Shown here: piece after piece, positions 46,370 to 58,617 of the stretch
How the letters are laid out: each line of letters begins with the position of its first letter
Position numbering within the stretch: the first letter of the stretch is position 1
Origin: Synaphobranchus kaupii
Taxonomy: Eukaryota > Chordata > Actinopteri > Anguilliformes > Synaphobranchidae
Direction: 5' to 3'
DNA length: 64,000 nucleotides
NCBI GenBank assembly: GCA_029718625.1
Contig: CM056376.1
Coordinates: forward strand, 24,837,130 to 24,901,129
Position numbers and translations under genes: made by a program
Notes under the pieces: generated by a model
Databases searched by the model: none
Told to the model about the DNA's origin: nothing
Seen by the model: only the letters and a program-made list of their open reading frames with translations

Positions 46370-47120
46370 AGCGCTTTATTTGCCCCATATTATTTCTGGA
46401 AGCACAAATTTCCCCGCAGTATTAAAAAGCACGGTGTCTTGGCTTCATTTAAATATTAAGCAAGTGGCCGTGACAACTGATGAGCGTCTCCTTTCCGCCC
46501 GCTGCCCCAGACGAAGACTAAAATAAAACCAAATAGAACTAAAATCCGATCTTAAAGACATACTCAAGGACTCGACGAGCTCAAAGAAAGACGAGGGCTA
46601 CTGCGTTTCGCCCTTCGTCGGCCATATTTCCTGGAGACCTCTTCCCAAGACGATAATTGCTGTTGTGGCTGTGGGGCGAGTCCCGCGACAATTAAAACTG
46701 AATAGGCCTGGAGAATCCCTGCACAATGTATTTAACATGTCTGGATGTTAGTTTAGCTGCCGCGCATTGACTTAATAAGTGCCGCAGCCGTCTCTGTCCA
46801 GATCTATTGGTCCCGTGAGGCTGGCACCAGCTCTTTTCTGGGAAACGGAAAGCAGGGGACAGTGAAGGATACCGAAGGGCCATGTTACGGATGCTCGCCG
46901 CCGCACCCATTAATTAGGGGCGAGGAGCTCAAACAAGAAAGGAGGAACCCTTTGGTGTCTCCACTGGCTAAGCCTCGCTCCCATTGTTCATAGCGATGGC
47001 ACGATGGGCCGACAGGACGTCGATGGGAACGGACGCTAAATCTGCCCATTAACGAACCTGATCCAAGCTACGCGCAATTACTGCGACTCCCCAAAGCAGC
47101 CATAACAATGTTTACCGCCA
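46370..47120. other. Candidate cluster of conserved non-coding elements
   Basis: About 750 bp of repeat-free sequence alternates CpG-containing and homeodomain-like motifs: GCTTCATTTAAATATTAAGC (46442), GTCCCGCGACAATTAAAACT (46680), CACCCATTAATTAGGGGCGA (46904), GCTACGCGCAATTACTGCGA (47067). This is one of the most enhancer-like stretches in the window. No frame with coding features. Inference only. Confidence 0.35.
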
Positions 47121-47129
47121 CCTTTTCAG

Positions 47130-47970
47130 TGTTTTATCTCTGCTTTTTGTCTCCTGTGTTGCTTTTTTTCCCTACCTTCAGGATTGTAGTGATTTTCATT
47201 GAGCTTCTGTCCTAAATAACAGCGGTTGCTTGACAATTCTCCTCAATCGACTCTTAAGAGGCCGACTTTCTGGGAATAATTTTAAGAGGGACCTACTTTA
47301 GATGATCCTATTAGCATATTTTTAGTTTTTTACATTCAGTGCAAATAAGTGCTTGGAAGTAAATGCTGTATAAGTTGATTGAATGAAGAGAACTCTATTA
47401 CGTTTCTGTACAAAGATTAATCTTCATCTGGACTTCAAATACTATTTGTGAGATGATGTGCTGCAGCTGAGAAAAAAAAAATCAATCATACTGCATTATC
47501 AATTTTGAGTTTATACACCGTTCTGAAAGCTATTGGGGTTTTTAAGTTCAATTCCCACACAGAAAAATCCATTGCCTTTATAATAGCAGTACTCATTTAA
47601 TTTTGATGCTAGCTGAATGCAACATTGTTGCAACCTACAAACATCTAAGAATATGGGTTTAATAGCACCATCTTTGAAGCTTCAAATGGGACCCTCATGG
47701 AACCCAGACCTGTGGATTTTCTTCTCCTCTTCCCATGTCCCTCTCCTCTCTTCCCCTCCCCTCCCCCTCCATTAAAGGACCTCCCAAAACTGCCATTCAA
47801 TACCAGCTGTATTTTCTTATCGGGCTGACTCTGGCTTCTCACCATACTGCTGCAAATTGGATCTAATTGGACAAATTAAACCTAATTGAACAATTATAAT
47901 CCCCAGATTCAGTCACACGCTGTAATTATAATTTTAATTGGAATGTTGATAAATTAAAATGTAATTTGAC
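47130..47970. other. AT-rich non-coding DNA
   Basis: No gene seen. A CT-rich tract lies at 47722-47772, and AATTGGA/AATTGAAC-type motifs cluster at 47856-47950. Confidence 0.35.
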
Positions 47971-47974
47971 CTTA

Positions 47975-48017
<43 letters not shown>

Positions 48018-48018
48018 G
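47975..48018 (+). repeat. (ATT)n microsatellite
   Basis: About 14 ATT repeats. Confidence 0.95.
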
Positions 48019-48019
48019 T

Positions 48020-49575
48020 GTGTCTAAGATTATTTATATGTGGTTGCAGATAGGGAGGCAAAGATGGCTTCTTTTTTTTCTTTTTTTTCATCAAATGTGT
48101 AGGAGAATAGTCTCATTATTTTATCCCTGTCTGTTATACACACAGAGACAATATAATATGTTATTGATTAAGAAGTAAACAAAATATTTGTCATAGCTTT
48201 GGGTAAATAAGACTGGTAAGCAAAGTAATCATCCAAAGTTTTTGTTTTGGGAATCAATGTCTATCCTACTGATATCACTGCAAATGCAACTAATCGCACG
48301 TAAAGGAGACTTTTCAGGCATGGGTTCCTGAGTTTGTAGGTGAGATATATCTATAAAAATCAAGACCCTCACCTCACCAGTAATAACAATATATTTTGCC
48401 TTAGGTGTATGTCTACCAGTGACATTACATTATATTTATGTATGTAACTGCATTGATTAGTTACCATGACACTTTAGGTATGGTTGACTGAATTATTTGA
48501 TCCTTTAAAACACATTACCTTGCTTTAATGGATCAATGGTATTTGCTATCATCAGTACTTGGGTAAGGGGAGAACATTATACTTCTCCTCAAATCAATGG
48601 GATTTAAAGGCTATTCAACTATTTGTCCTTGAGGCTGCATATGCAATGGGAAATCCAGGATTAGGATTAGCGACTGTTGATTCAGATGTCAAAGCCCTAT
48701 AATATCGCTATCAGGCAGCAGCTGCTTCCATTATCACTCTCACTAGGAATTACTACACAATACATAAGCTTGTAATGTTCACTTGCAGTACTTGCGTGTA
48801 CAGTGGTCTATGAAATTGAGTGAAATGAATATGACATTTGCATTATTATTAATATATATTACATATGTCAGTTTTGATCAAAACAGCAACATTTCTGTTA
48901 GAAATTACTTGAGTACAGTAATTATTTCATGACATAACGCATTATTGAATAAAATAGTTAAGTCTCGAAGTGACAAATAACACTCCACCTTACCTCTCCA
49001 ACTTCCATCGAAATTGACCCTAAATGCAAACAGAGATTCGGGTGAAAATATAATAATCAAAGTAGCACTGATGTCATATCCAATTTCTAAGCAGAAATGT
49101 TTGAAATTCACTACAGACCCATGCCATTAATTTTCTGTGAAATTCTGTGAATATTTCTGTGAATATTCTTTAAAGGTACATCATTAATAATCTACCTGAA
49201 AAATGAAAATTGATAATACAGTTGAACCGAACATCATAAAAATGCATTACATCTAGCTGCCAAATGATATAAATCAGTAGAGATGGATAAATCAATAACA
49301 CATTACCTCAGTGGTACATCTTATTTGCCCAAGTAAAATGATTTTTATATTTTGTGACCATTTTTTAATTCCATTTTGTTTTCTTTTCTTTTTTTTCTTG
49401 TAATAAATTACCTATTATGTGACAAGTCATACGTGACAAGTCATACGTCTCTTTGACTGGAGATTACCGAAGGATACAGTGATAACATAAATTTGCAAGG
49501 AGGGGTGAAGTTGTATATCAGAAAACACCTTTTTCACTTGGTAACTTGAAATGACACCTACCTGTATTGTATTTG
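48020..49575. other. AT-rich non-coding DNA
   Basis: No gene or transposon recognised. A small exact duplication, GTGACAAGTCATAC, lies at about 49420-49446. Confidence 0.35.
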
Positions 49576-49580
49576 AATTC

Positions 49581-49750
49581 TCAAATCCAGGCCTCGTAGT
49601 ACTGCTGGTTTTCTTTTTTACATGATAGTTATAATTGATTGATCAGTGCCACTACCAGGCCAGAGATTCCACTCCCATGATGTTCCAGGTCTAAATTAGT
49701 CCCTGTTTACAGGAGAACCAGCAGTACCACATTGTGGGCCAGATCTGAGT
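49581..49750. mobile_element. MITE-like inverted-repeat element (TCAAATCCAGGCC ends)
   Basis: The left arm TCAAATCCAGGCC, then TAGTACTGCTGGTTTTC, pairs with the complement of the right arm TCAGATCTGGCC, then GGTACTGCTGGTTCTCC. The interior is AT-rich and non-coding. The pattern matches a common fish MITE with 'CTGCTGGTTTT' arms; superfamily unassigned. Confidence 0.5.
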
Positions 49751-49754
49751 TTCC

Positions 49755-51030
49755 TTGCTATAGAACCAGTGTTTTATACGGTGACAATCAACACAGATTT
49801 CACCATGGTCACCACTACGACTTTCTCCAAACGATTTTCCCTCACCCCTCCACCCTCGTCCCTCAAGCATGCACAACCACATATGCAGAGCAACAGTTTT
49901 GAAACATCAATCCAATTCATAATGATACGCTAATTGATAATTATAATAAAATTATAATATTTGACAAACTGTTAACACTTTTAAACCTGAGGGGAACTGG
50001 GGAAGTGAAGAATTGTGGGAGGTGTCATCTTTTCACTGCAAACAAATGGGACCAATTATAATATACATTATGTCCTTATTCTATTAGTTATCTGGGATTA
50101 ATGTATTCCAAAGCAATGTCATATCAAGGTGTGAAGACTTAATTGCCTGGTATCCACAACAGACAATTTTCAAAAGAAATATCACATCAAGGTAAGACTT
50201 AGGCCTGGATTTAATGAGCACGTGTCCTTAACTGATTTAAAAATAAATTCAAGTTATGCCTTTAGAAAAACAGTTTGGTGGTTTAATAAAAAAATTTTTG
50301 TTGTAAATTTTATTTTCATTTTTAAAACATTACATTTTTAAACTAAAAAGAATTAAGGACAATTGCTGATTGAATCCTGTCCTCAATCATCATCGATATA
50401 AAATATACAATTTATCAAATTGACTTATATAATTAAAATGTAATTAATAGACTGATTAATGACCCTTGGGTAATTCATTATAGATTTTTTAATATATATT
50501 GATAAATGTGGGACAAACATGTTCAACACAAAACCATAGACAAATTTATCGATTAAATGAGCACACATGAACATACTTCATCTTGCACTTTTTGACACTC
50601 GGACCACTGCCCCGTGAAATAAACACACACTAGGAATTGTAAGGCACAATAAACTAACCACAGCAAGATCTCGCAACAAATAATTCACCGGCCATAAAGC
50701 ACGGCACATGGCAGGTCGTTTCCCTTTCATGAAAGCCAGGTCCTTGGAACCTTGAACCCGAGGACGGTACACTGCTTCATGGGGACAGCAAAATGCCTCC
50801 CGAGACAATTATCCACCAGTAATGCATTATGTAGGGTCACACAGCTCGGGTGATCAGTCATTTCCCCCCACACACATAACTGTTTTACCATCACTGGGTG
50901 TAGTATTCATTTCCCATCCCATTATGCTGCTCAGTAGGGTGGGAGGGGTGTGTGTGTGGGGGGGGTGGTGGGGGGGGGGTGGGGGGGGTTGCGCGCGTGT
51001 TTCTCCGCCAGCTGGCCGACTCATCCCGCA
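49755..51030. other. Non-coding DNA ending in a G-rich tract
   Basis: AT-rich to 50570, then mixed. A G-rich tract (GGGGGGTGGTGGGGGGGGGT and similar) runs from 50940 to 50990 and can form G-quadruplexes in principle. No gene seen. Confidence 0.35.
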
Positions 51031-51039
51031 GTCTTCCTC

Positions 51040-51420
51040 AAGGTGACCTTTAGGATATGTCAGCGTCTGAAAAGAGGGCTCTGTGATGTTTATTTATGTT
51101 TAACCGCATTTCTCCGCAACGGCGATAGAAATATTACGCCCGAGCCCGCGAGCCGTCGCTCAGTCACGTCAAGGTGTGCTTTTCCAGCGATCCGATCGCA
51201 CCGTTCGTACATTCCGATGGCACGCCTCTAAGTCGACGGATTTAGTCATTTGGCACAGCCGTGATTAACAGGTCAATCCACAACAGGCTCTATTTATCTC
51301 CCTTATTAGGCTGATATTGTCAAACACCAAACAGGCGTATTTATCTTTCATTTTAATGAGTGTAGTAAAAATCAACCTCAGAGCCAGCTAAATCAACCGT
51401 TCAGTTCTTTGGGAATTCTA
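51040..51420. other. Candidate conserved non-coding element
   Basis: CpG-containing, repeat-free block (AACGGCGATAGAAATATTAC at 51118, GCGATCCGATCGCACCG at 51187) followed by AT-rich motif-dense DNA (TATTTATCTTTCATTTTAAT at 51339). Inference from texture. Confidence 0.25.
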
Positions 51421-51429
51421 TCTATACAT

Positions 51430-51790
51430 CAGTGTGAAGACTGACAGTGTACACTCCAGGAAGCAAGGTTATTAATGCTCCTGTCTTCCTACTGAAATGC
51501 TACCTCTATCAATAGCTAATGTCAGTATTTACATTACTATGATTGTGACAAATTAATCTTCCATTTAACCCTAGTGAAATTATTAATCACAGTATAGACA
51601 GTATGTAATCCACACACCCATTCCTATATCTTGATGACATCATGCCACCAGTAATTTAACACCACACTTATGACTATATGATGGCAGCTAATTCTCTCAC
51701 TGTCGACCTGTTTTTAAAACCACTTTCCCCTTTTTTTCCTCACCATTTGAAAAGCCCAAGCATATATATGAAAAATCACAGACACACTCT
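51430..51790. other. Non-coding unique DNA
   Basis: No gene or named repeat recognised. Confidence 0.3.
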
Positions 51791-51797
51791 CCTGTCT

Positions 51798-52185
51798 TTT
51801 TTTTTGTGTGTGTTTTTCCCCATTTTGGAATGCCCAATAACACTGACGCTGCCCCACTCATGGCAACCTTTGTAGTCGATTCGGGAGAGAGGCCAGACAA
51901 GCATGTGCTTTCCTCTGAAGCACATGGTGTCAACCACTGCTTCTTAGCGCACCGCGGCTCACAGGGCGGGCTCGCACAGACATGAGTTGGAGGAAGACAC
52001 TGTGCAGACAGGTGGACCTGCAGGAGGCCACTGGTGCATGATGGCATACTGCCATCATTACATCTGACTGAAACCCTCCCACCACTGGGGGGCACTACAG
52101 CCAGTTGTGCATTGCCTTGCAGGGCTGCCGGCCGCAGTCACCACCAGCATGGCCCCGATTCGACACCGGGCCGTAGGTCCCCTCC
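51798..52185 (-). mobile_element. tRNA-derived SINE, copy A
   Basis: Read on the minus strand it starts near 52185 with GCCCGGTGTCGAATCGGGGC, which carries a Pol III B-box-like GTGTCGAATC. It continues through CTGCAAGGCAATGCACAACT and ends near 51800 in the fish SINE tail (complement of TTTTTCCCCATTTTGGAATG) and an A/CA-rich stretch. A diverged second copy follows directly at 52230-52515. The A box is not clear, so the tRNA origin is likely rather than certain. Confidence 0.55.
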
Positions 52186-52229
52186 ATGCCCTGAAACCTT
52201 AACAGGATGATCCACCCAGGAACCTCGAC

Positions 52230-52515
52230 AAGGTCTCCTCTAAATGTGCTGCCAGCCACCTCTCCTGTTCACTTGATAATCCCCCAGCTGAATTGCACAG
52301 CCGTTGCACCAGAAGAGTGCATTTAATGCGTAGTTGGTGCAGGAAGCCTGCAGGCGAACTGTTGAAGAGAGGCACTCTTGCGTGATGATACAGGGCAGGA
52401 TACCAACTTACTGACACCCTTCCTCCCTGGGCGATGCTATGGCTAGAGTATGCCCTACTCTGCAGGGCTGTTGGCCAGACTCTGCCACAGTTCAGATTCA
52501 ATACTGTACTCTGGT
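52230..52515 (-). mobile_element. tRNA-derived SINE, copy B (diverged, tandem)
   Basis: This copy shares ordered blocks with copy A: CTGCAGGGCTGTTGGCCAGA (versus TTGCAGGGCTGCCGGCCGCA), CCTCCCTGGGCGATGC-like central sequence, a GCGTGATGATA/GCATGATGGCA block, and a TTCAGATTCAATACTG B-box region. Divergence between the copies is high, so the tandem arrangement is old or reflects independent insertions. Confidence 0.45.
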
Positions 52516-52529
52516 TTGCATTACTACCC

Positions 52530-55490
52530 CACTGAGCAAAAGCAGGAATCTAGGCATCTAGAGGGGTGTAAATCTAGGTTGAAATGCGTTTTGACATGTT
52601 TTTGACATAAACGTGTCAATTTAGCCATAATTTAGCCCAGGTTTAACCCAGATATAGCCTGGCTACATCCAAGCCGGTAAAAAAAAACTTTCACTTTTCA
52701 ACAAAATTTAGCCGGTTATTCACCTGAACACGAGACGGCGCTTCACCGACTTTTCAACGCAAAAATGTTTACTGGGACACTGAAAACCAGCGTTTCGGCA
52801 GGTTAAGCCACCAGTACCTTGAAACATCTGGTCTCCACTTAGGCAGAATAAGACCATAAAACATTAATAAATTCCGTATTGATCCTTTGCCTAGATAATG
52901 GTGGCAATAAGTCCCTATGCGTTATGTACTATGAAGGCAGAATACCACGTGAAGCACGCTACGGTTTATCCCCACAGATATCTGTCATGCTTGAATGAGA
53001 TATTGCATTTCATTTTCAGATGTGAACGATTGCAAATTTATATAAAGCAAGTGTGCAACTTGCTGCAACAGTAAATGTTAATTCAGGATTTGCGATCGCA
53101 GTTGACAAAGTAGCCTACTGACGTGTGAAATAAGACAGCATCGCAGAGAGACTGCTAAAGGGCACATTAAGTTTGGCTCGCGATCTGGATGTGAATGTGC
53201 ATAAATGACACTGCCCTGATTAAAACAAAACAAAAAAATGAAAACAGTAACATTGCATTTAACACGCAGTTAATTAATTACTGTGAGCCCTTTTGCTTCT
53301 ATGGGTGAGCGCCCGAGTGTGAAATAATGCACAACTTCGTTCTTCCCAAAGCTATTTCCAAAGACTTCCTCGTTGCTAAAACAACAGCACCCTCTTTGTA
53401 AACGTACGTGCGTTTCGTTTGCTTCTGCTAAAACGAATTAGCGCAGTCCCAAGAAGTCTAAAAATCCCCCCCTTTACAATGGAAATAAAAATTGGAATTG
53501 TGTTTGGCTGCATCCTGCCTGACGGTTGTGCAAGGCGCGCCACAAAAATATTCAGAGGAGGGCGCGCGCCCGTGGAAAGACTTTGAATCTGAGATCTTGG
53601 GCTGCATCGTCATTCCAAAGAGACTGTTGAAAAACTGATTATATAAGTAGTGCAGATGGTGAGGTTAAAGAAACAGCACTTATTGGATGACAGTGTGAGT
53701 GTAGCTACATGTGCACTGAAACGGAATGGGGGGGGGGGGGGTTATATTGTCCAAATAATTAATAATTAATAAATATTATATTATATTTATACCCGCAATC
53801 AGAACGTCATTGAAATTGATATACTGAAGCATGTGTTTGTTTCAAAGACACTCCCATAGATTTTTTTTTTTTTTCAAATGAAGAACAGCTGTAAACATAT
53901 ATTAGTCATTCACATACAGTATTTGAATGTGTTCACGCTGCCTTGAAGTAAATTTTATACTGTATTGGTATGGCTACAAAAAAAGTGATGCTGGATTCAC
54001 AGACACAAATACCTTGACATTAAGTTGTAAATGATTGACAGGTGAGGAAATGAAGTCTGAACGGTTACTGTCACATCCCTGGACATTTCTATTATCTGGG
54101 GTGGACAACATAGGGCATCACTCACTCGATAATAACGTTTCCATAGAGCAAATCCATAAAAACCTTCAGTGCCATATTTATGTCTCCATCTGTTTGGACT
54201 ACATCCTGGTACTTGTATAGCAGAGAGTACTTAGCAGTTTGAGGAGGAGTGTGATACTATGACGTGCTGAAGTCCATTTCTAATGTAAAAAAAATGGCAA
54301 CTCACATGTGCACTTAAAACATGGATCCCAATGAGTCAAGTCAATCAAATAAAGAAAGGTCCGCCAATAAAGATACATAAAGATACACAAAGATACATAA
54401 ACAACTTGGGTCACATTATTTCATGCATGCCGAACAAGAACTATTCCAAACCAATGCTATCATAAATTAATTAATGCAATGTTTCTCTGAAAATGAGAAA
54501 ATTGTGTCTTTTGCCAAAAAAATTGAATCTGTACTTTTTTAAATCTATAAGGTAATGCATGTTTCAGGGATTTTATCTCTCTAGAGACGTTGAGTATCAA
54601 ATGGAATGTACGTATTAACATATTTCGAAAAACGGGTGCAGCAAAGCTTTTGTTTGCCTTCTTTTGTCATTATGGTTTAAAGTATGTCAATTTACATGAG
54701 TCACTCTCCTAGCACATGTTTGGGTGCAATGCCATGTGAATTGTGAACTGGGTACAGTTTCCCTCAGGCAGTCATGAGGCAGAGGCCTGCTAGCTCATAA
54801 GCTCAAATGCTATAGTTAGAAACAAGTTCATGAGTCATGTTGACATGTAAGGAGCAGCTGTACGTGAATGTAAACTTGACATGTTGTCAATATCTCCGTT
54901 AGTCCTGATCTATTGAGCCTGTAAAATGTGTTTTAGTCCACAATTCAGGGTGTTCACCAGAGACGACAGTATTGTTCAGGGCGTACAATATGCTGAATTT
55001 CATCAGTGATAAATCTCCTCTGTTGATTGTCATTGTTTTTCTTTTAATGGGAGCTGGCTTTGCTAACAAGGTAGCTAACAGATGTTGCTTATGCAGGTGT
55101 GTAAATTCAAAGTATTAACAGCAAAAAAAAATCTCACTTCACCATTAGCTAATCTAATTATTTTTTACCATAGAAATTGCTAGGGAATTCAACTGTGTTT
55201 ATGTTATGCACTGTGTTACTGTATTTTGTTGTCGTTATACTTTGATATCACAAAAAGGCTGGGATTAAATCAACATTTATCCATAACTTTGACTAACGAG
55301 TGAAAACAACAATTATTTTTTTCTTCACAGTGTGTCAAGGTCAGTAATCACTAAAAAAAAGTGTAATGCTTGCATTCATTTGTCAAAGCTAAGGACAAAT
55401 GACAATTGTAACAGTTAGATATTTTATGGTCGAGATGGTCCCTGAGTTGGTGAACAGGATTGTTATAGTGAAAATCATGGCAGATTATTG
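52530..55490. other. Non-coding DNA with simple tracts
   Basis: No gene seen. Notable parts: TAGCC-rich segment 52620-52690, CpG-containing block 53280-53580 (GGCGCGCCACAA near 53535, GGGCGCGCGCCCGTGG near 53560), a 14-G run at 53728-53741, T-run near 53860-53873, and AAAGATACATAAAGATACAC tandem at 54369. The block 53280-53480 could be a conserved element. Confidence 0.3.
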
Positions 55491-55594
55491 AATGATGGTA
55501 CTAATCGCGGAATTGAATTACTAATCCGGAGCTGCATGGGAATGTGAGGGGCTGGGTCATGAGGGGAAATAAAACAAGCGCACCTGAGATGGAA

Positions 55595-56344
55595 GGGAGA
55601 GCTGAGGATGGGAGATGAGTAAGGGAGAGCTGAGGATGGGAGATGAGTAAGGGAGAGCTGAGGATGGGAGATGAGTAAGGGAGAGCTGAGGATGGGAGAT
55701 GAGTAAGGGAGAGCTGAGGATGGGAGATGAGTAAGGGAGAGCTGAGGATGGGAGATGAGTAAGGGAGGCTGAGGATGGGAGATGAGTAAGGGAGCTGAGG
55801 ATGGGAGATGAGTAAGGGAGGCTGAGGATGGGAGATGAGTAAGGGAGCTGAGGATGGGAGATGAGTAAGGGAGAGCTGAGGATGGGAGATGAGTAAGGGA
55901 GCTGAGGATGGGAGATGAGTAAGGAAGAGCTGAGGATGGGAGATGAGTAAGGGAGAGCTGAGGATGGGAGATGAGTAAGGGAGAGCTGAGGATGGGAGAT
56001 GAGTAAGGGAGGCTGAGGATGGGAGATGAGTAAGGGAGCTGAGGATGGGAGATGAGTAAGGAAGAGCTGAGGATGGGAGATGAGTAAGGGAGGTTGAGGA
56101 TGGGAGATTAGTAAGGAAGAGCTGAGGATGGGAGATGAGTAAGGGAGAGCTGAGGATGGGAGATGAGTAAGGGAGGTTGAGGATGGGAGATGAGTAAGGG
56201 AGAGCTGAGGATGGGAGATGAGTAAGGGAGAGCTGAGGATGGGAGATGAGTAAGGGAGGTTGAGGATGGGAGATGAGTAAGGGAGGTTGAGGATGGGAGA
56301 TGAGTAAGGGAGAGCTGAGGATGGGAGATGAGTAAGGGAGGTTG
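55595..56344 (+). repeat. 26/27/28-bp purine-rich minisatellite, about 27 copies
   Basis: Unit core GCTGAGGATGGGAGATGAGT with length classes of 28 (GGGAGAGCTGAGG), 27 (GGGAGGCTGAGG or GGGAGGTTGAGG) and 26 (GGGAGCTGAGG). Although the changes shift the frame, none of the three minus-strand frames of the unit contains a stop, so a Ser/Leu/Pro-rich frame of about 296 codons (56391-55501 minus) crosses the array. It is an artefact. Confidence 0.95.
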
Positions 56345-57415
56345 ATTCCTCCAGACTCCCCGGTACTTGAGTGGTTAATTTTCCGTTTCATTTTGTTACT
56401 TTTATTTTTGAAAAGAATTTGAGTGTTGTGTGTTTTGTGTGGCGGCGGAAATACTTACCTGGCTGACATTGAGTTACTGCAGGATTTCAGAATCTGCGTT
56501 GGCTGTGGAAGAGAGCAGAGAGAGATGGCATTACTTCTGGGTTTGGCGAATAAAACGACGGTGGCGAACTGCAGAGCTGGTCGGCGCAGATGGAGCCAGA
56601 GTGACCGGGAATTTTGTGGAGCTTCTATTGGGGGAGACATGCCTCCCCCAGACTGTAAGGAACGTGTTTTCGCCACCCTGGCCTCAGTGTGTGTGGGTTC
56701 AAGCCCCGGTGCGGGTGCGAACTGAGCGGTGGTGGTATTCCTCTCCCCCCATAGCTAGAGTTGGTGTCCCACATGACAGACCGGGCGAACGTGACGAGGG
56801 CGGCGGTAAGCAGGAGGAGGACTGTGAGCCGGGGTCCGCTCGAGTGGGGACAGCAAGACACCCTGTTGGCGACCACCTCAGAGGGCGGCAGAGCTGTCCC
56901 TTTGTGTTGTGCGTGTGTGTGGTCTTGGGTTGGGTTATTTTCCTTTCTTTTATTTTGTGGTAGCACCTTCCGGCAGCGTGGTGTGGTTGGGACTCCACCA
57001 ATTCTTTCTTTGTGTTCATTGTGTGTTTTTGCCGTTGAATGTGTGTGGTTTCGGTTTTGGGGTGTACGCCCGAAGTGGCAGTTTGTTGCGCTGCCCCCTC
57101 GGAGTGTTAATTTGGCCGGGCAGGCGGCTGCCCCAGAGGCGAGCTATTCTGTGGTGTGGATGATCACGAGTGTGTGTGTGTCCAGTGCTCATCTCTAACT
57201 TCACACCGGATTGAGAGTGGCGTATGATTGCTACGGCGTGTCGTGTGGTGAGCGGGATCAGGGCATGCTTACCTGGGGGGGGGGGGGGGGGGAGGCTGTG
57301 CTACCTGGCGGGATCTTGCCGTTGGTGGGAGGGGGGACAAAAAAGCAGACTGGCATTATCTCTTGTCTAAAGCCGATGTGTACAATTTTAAAGAATTGTG
57401 TTAATAAAAATTGAT
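56345..57415 (+). other. GC-rich transcript-like segment with poly(A) signal, unassigned
   Basis: This GC-rich block begins after the minisatellite (GGTACTTGAGTGGTTAATTT) and ends with AATAAA at 57403-57408 followed by a T-rich/GT-rich stretch, the layout of a transcript 3' end. A 177-codon frame (56430-56963 plus) and overlapping frames on both strands have no recognised domain. Together with the block before the minisatellite, which has AAATAAAAC at 55567, it could be a long terminal repeat or a non-autonomous retroelement. I could not find TG..CA ends or a second copy. An 18-G run lies at 57275-57292. Confidence 0.3.
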
Positions 57416-57599
57416 TTTTTACTCCGTTGTTGGTGTACTGTTTGGAGAGTGATGGGTCACCTGCAAAAACAGGGATAAAAAATTTAACAATGGCGATTTT
57501 CCATTTCAAAACAATTTCCAGGAGCAGATTTGTTGAAAATTGAGTTATCTAGCAAGCTAACCACCACAAGTTACTAAGAGGAAAAAAAACAGCACTGCA

Positions 57600-57945
57600 G
57601 CTGGTGAAAAACACATTTTCAAGGTGAGTGTGTGAGAGGGAAGGAAAATGAGATAGACAGGGAGAGAGAGGCAGGAAGAATGAGAGAGGGAGAGGGTGCG
57701 AGAGAAAGAAAGGCAGAATGAGGGAGAGTGGAATGAGTGAGTGAGAAGGGGGAAAGAGAATCAGAGAAAAAATGGAGGGAGAAAGATACAGAGAGAAAGG
57801 AGAGTGAGAAAGAGATAGCAGAGAGAGATAGTATGGAGGAGAGGGAATGAGAGAAAGACAGGAGAAATAAAAGACAGTAAAAAAAGGAAGAGAGAGAGAG
57901 ATAGAGAAAGAGGAGGAGAATGAGAGGGAGAGAAAGAAATGGCCG
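57600..57945 (+). repeat. GA-rich purine tract
   Basis: About 340 bp of GAGAGA/GGGAGAG/AGAAAGA sequence on the plus strand, interrupted, with no clean unit. The Ser/Leu-rich minus-strand frames are artefacts. Confidence 0.85.
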
Positions 57946-57949
57946 CCTG

Positions 57950-58220
57950 TATTGGAATGGAGAGTCCTCTCAGAGCACAGGGCCTCTCCTGCTGGATCGA
58001 TACTCTCACTGGGACCCATTTCACACTTGTGTAGCTCGGCCGCCTCTTGGATAATGAAGCTGTTGAGTTGTGAAAGGCGTCCTCTCCAGCCGCGGAGAGG
58101 CATTGATCACGCGGGCGGCGGGGTCCCTTTCATGCACTCCTGTACTGAGACCTGTTTATGAAGTGTCAATTAATACATAATACAGCATTTGTGAAAAGAA
58201 TGTGCCGTCCGTTTTCTTAT
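57950..58220. other. Candidate conserved non-coding element
   Basis: CTCGGCCGCCTCTTGGATAA (58035), GCATTGATCACGCGGGCGGC (58099) and GTGTCAATTAATACATAATA (58163) in repeat-free DNA directly after the purine tract. Texture only. Confidence 0.3.
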
Positions 58221-58610
58221 TTTCTATTTCACGTCGGAGAGGTACACGTGTGCACGAGTAACAATGTGATATTTTAATGATTCATGGAGGCAGCTTTTTA
58301 CTATCATAACTAAAATGAACACTTGTTATTATCACGGTTTTATTATTTTATTATGTAACAGTAATATTGTGTGTGCGCATTTCATTTATAACATGTGCAT
58401 AGTAATGATAATATGCATATGCAGATTTGTATAAAAAATATTTCAGTTATTATAGTAAATGCCCTGGACTCTCTACGGTTTATTATAAATGGTAGGTCAC
58501 TTACCCATCACTGCTTCCTTTGGGTAGAGTGCAGGTCTACCTTCTCTAAAGAATAAGTAATTACAATCTGTGTTCAAATTCGATTATGCTTTTTAAAGTA
58601 CCTCGTCGCC
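58221..58610. other. AT-rich non-coding DNA
   Basis: No gene or named repeat seen. Confidence 0.35.
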
Positions 58611-58617
58611 TTCTCTG

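Noticed and set aside
55501..56391. Ser/Leu/Pro-rich 296-residue protein on the minus strand
   Set aside because: It crosses all three frames of a 26/27/28-bp repeat, so its sequence changes register along the array; a repeat artefact.
56694..56712. tRNA B-box-like GGTTCAAGCC
   Set aside because: No A box or acceptor-stem pairing at tRNA distance; lies in the GC-rich transcript-like block.
57549..58103. 184-residue Ser/Leu-rich minus-strand frame with apparent membrane segments
   Set aside because: It lies almost entirely in the GA-rich purine tract; composition explains it.
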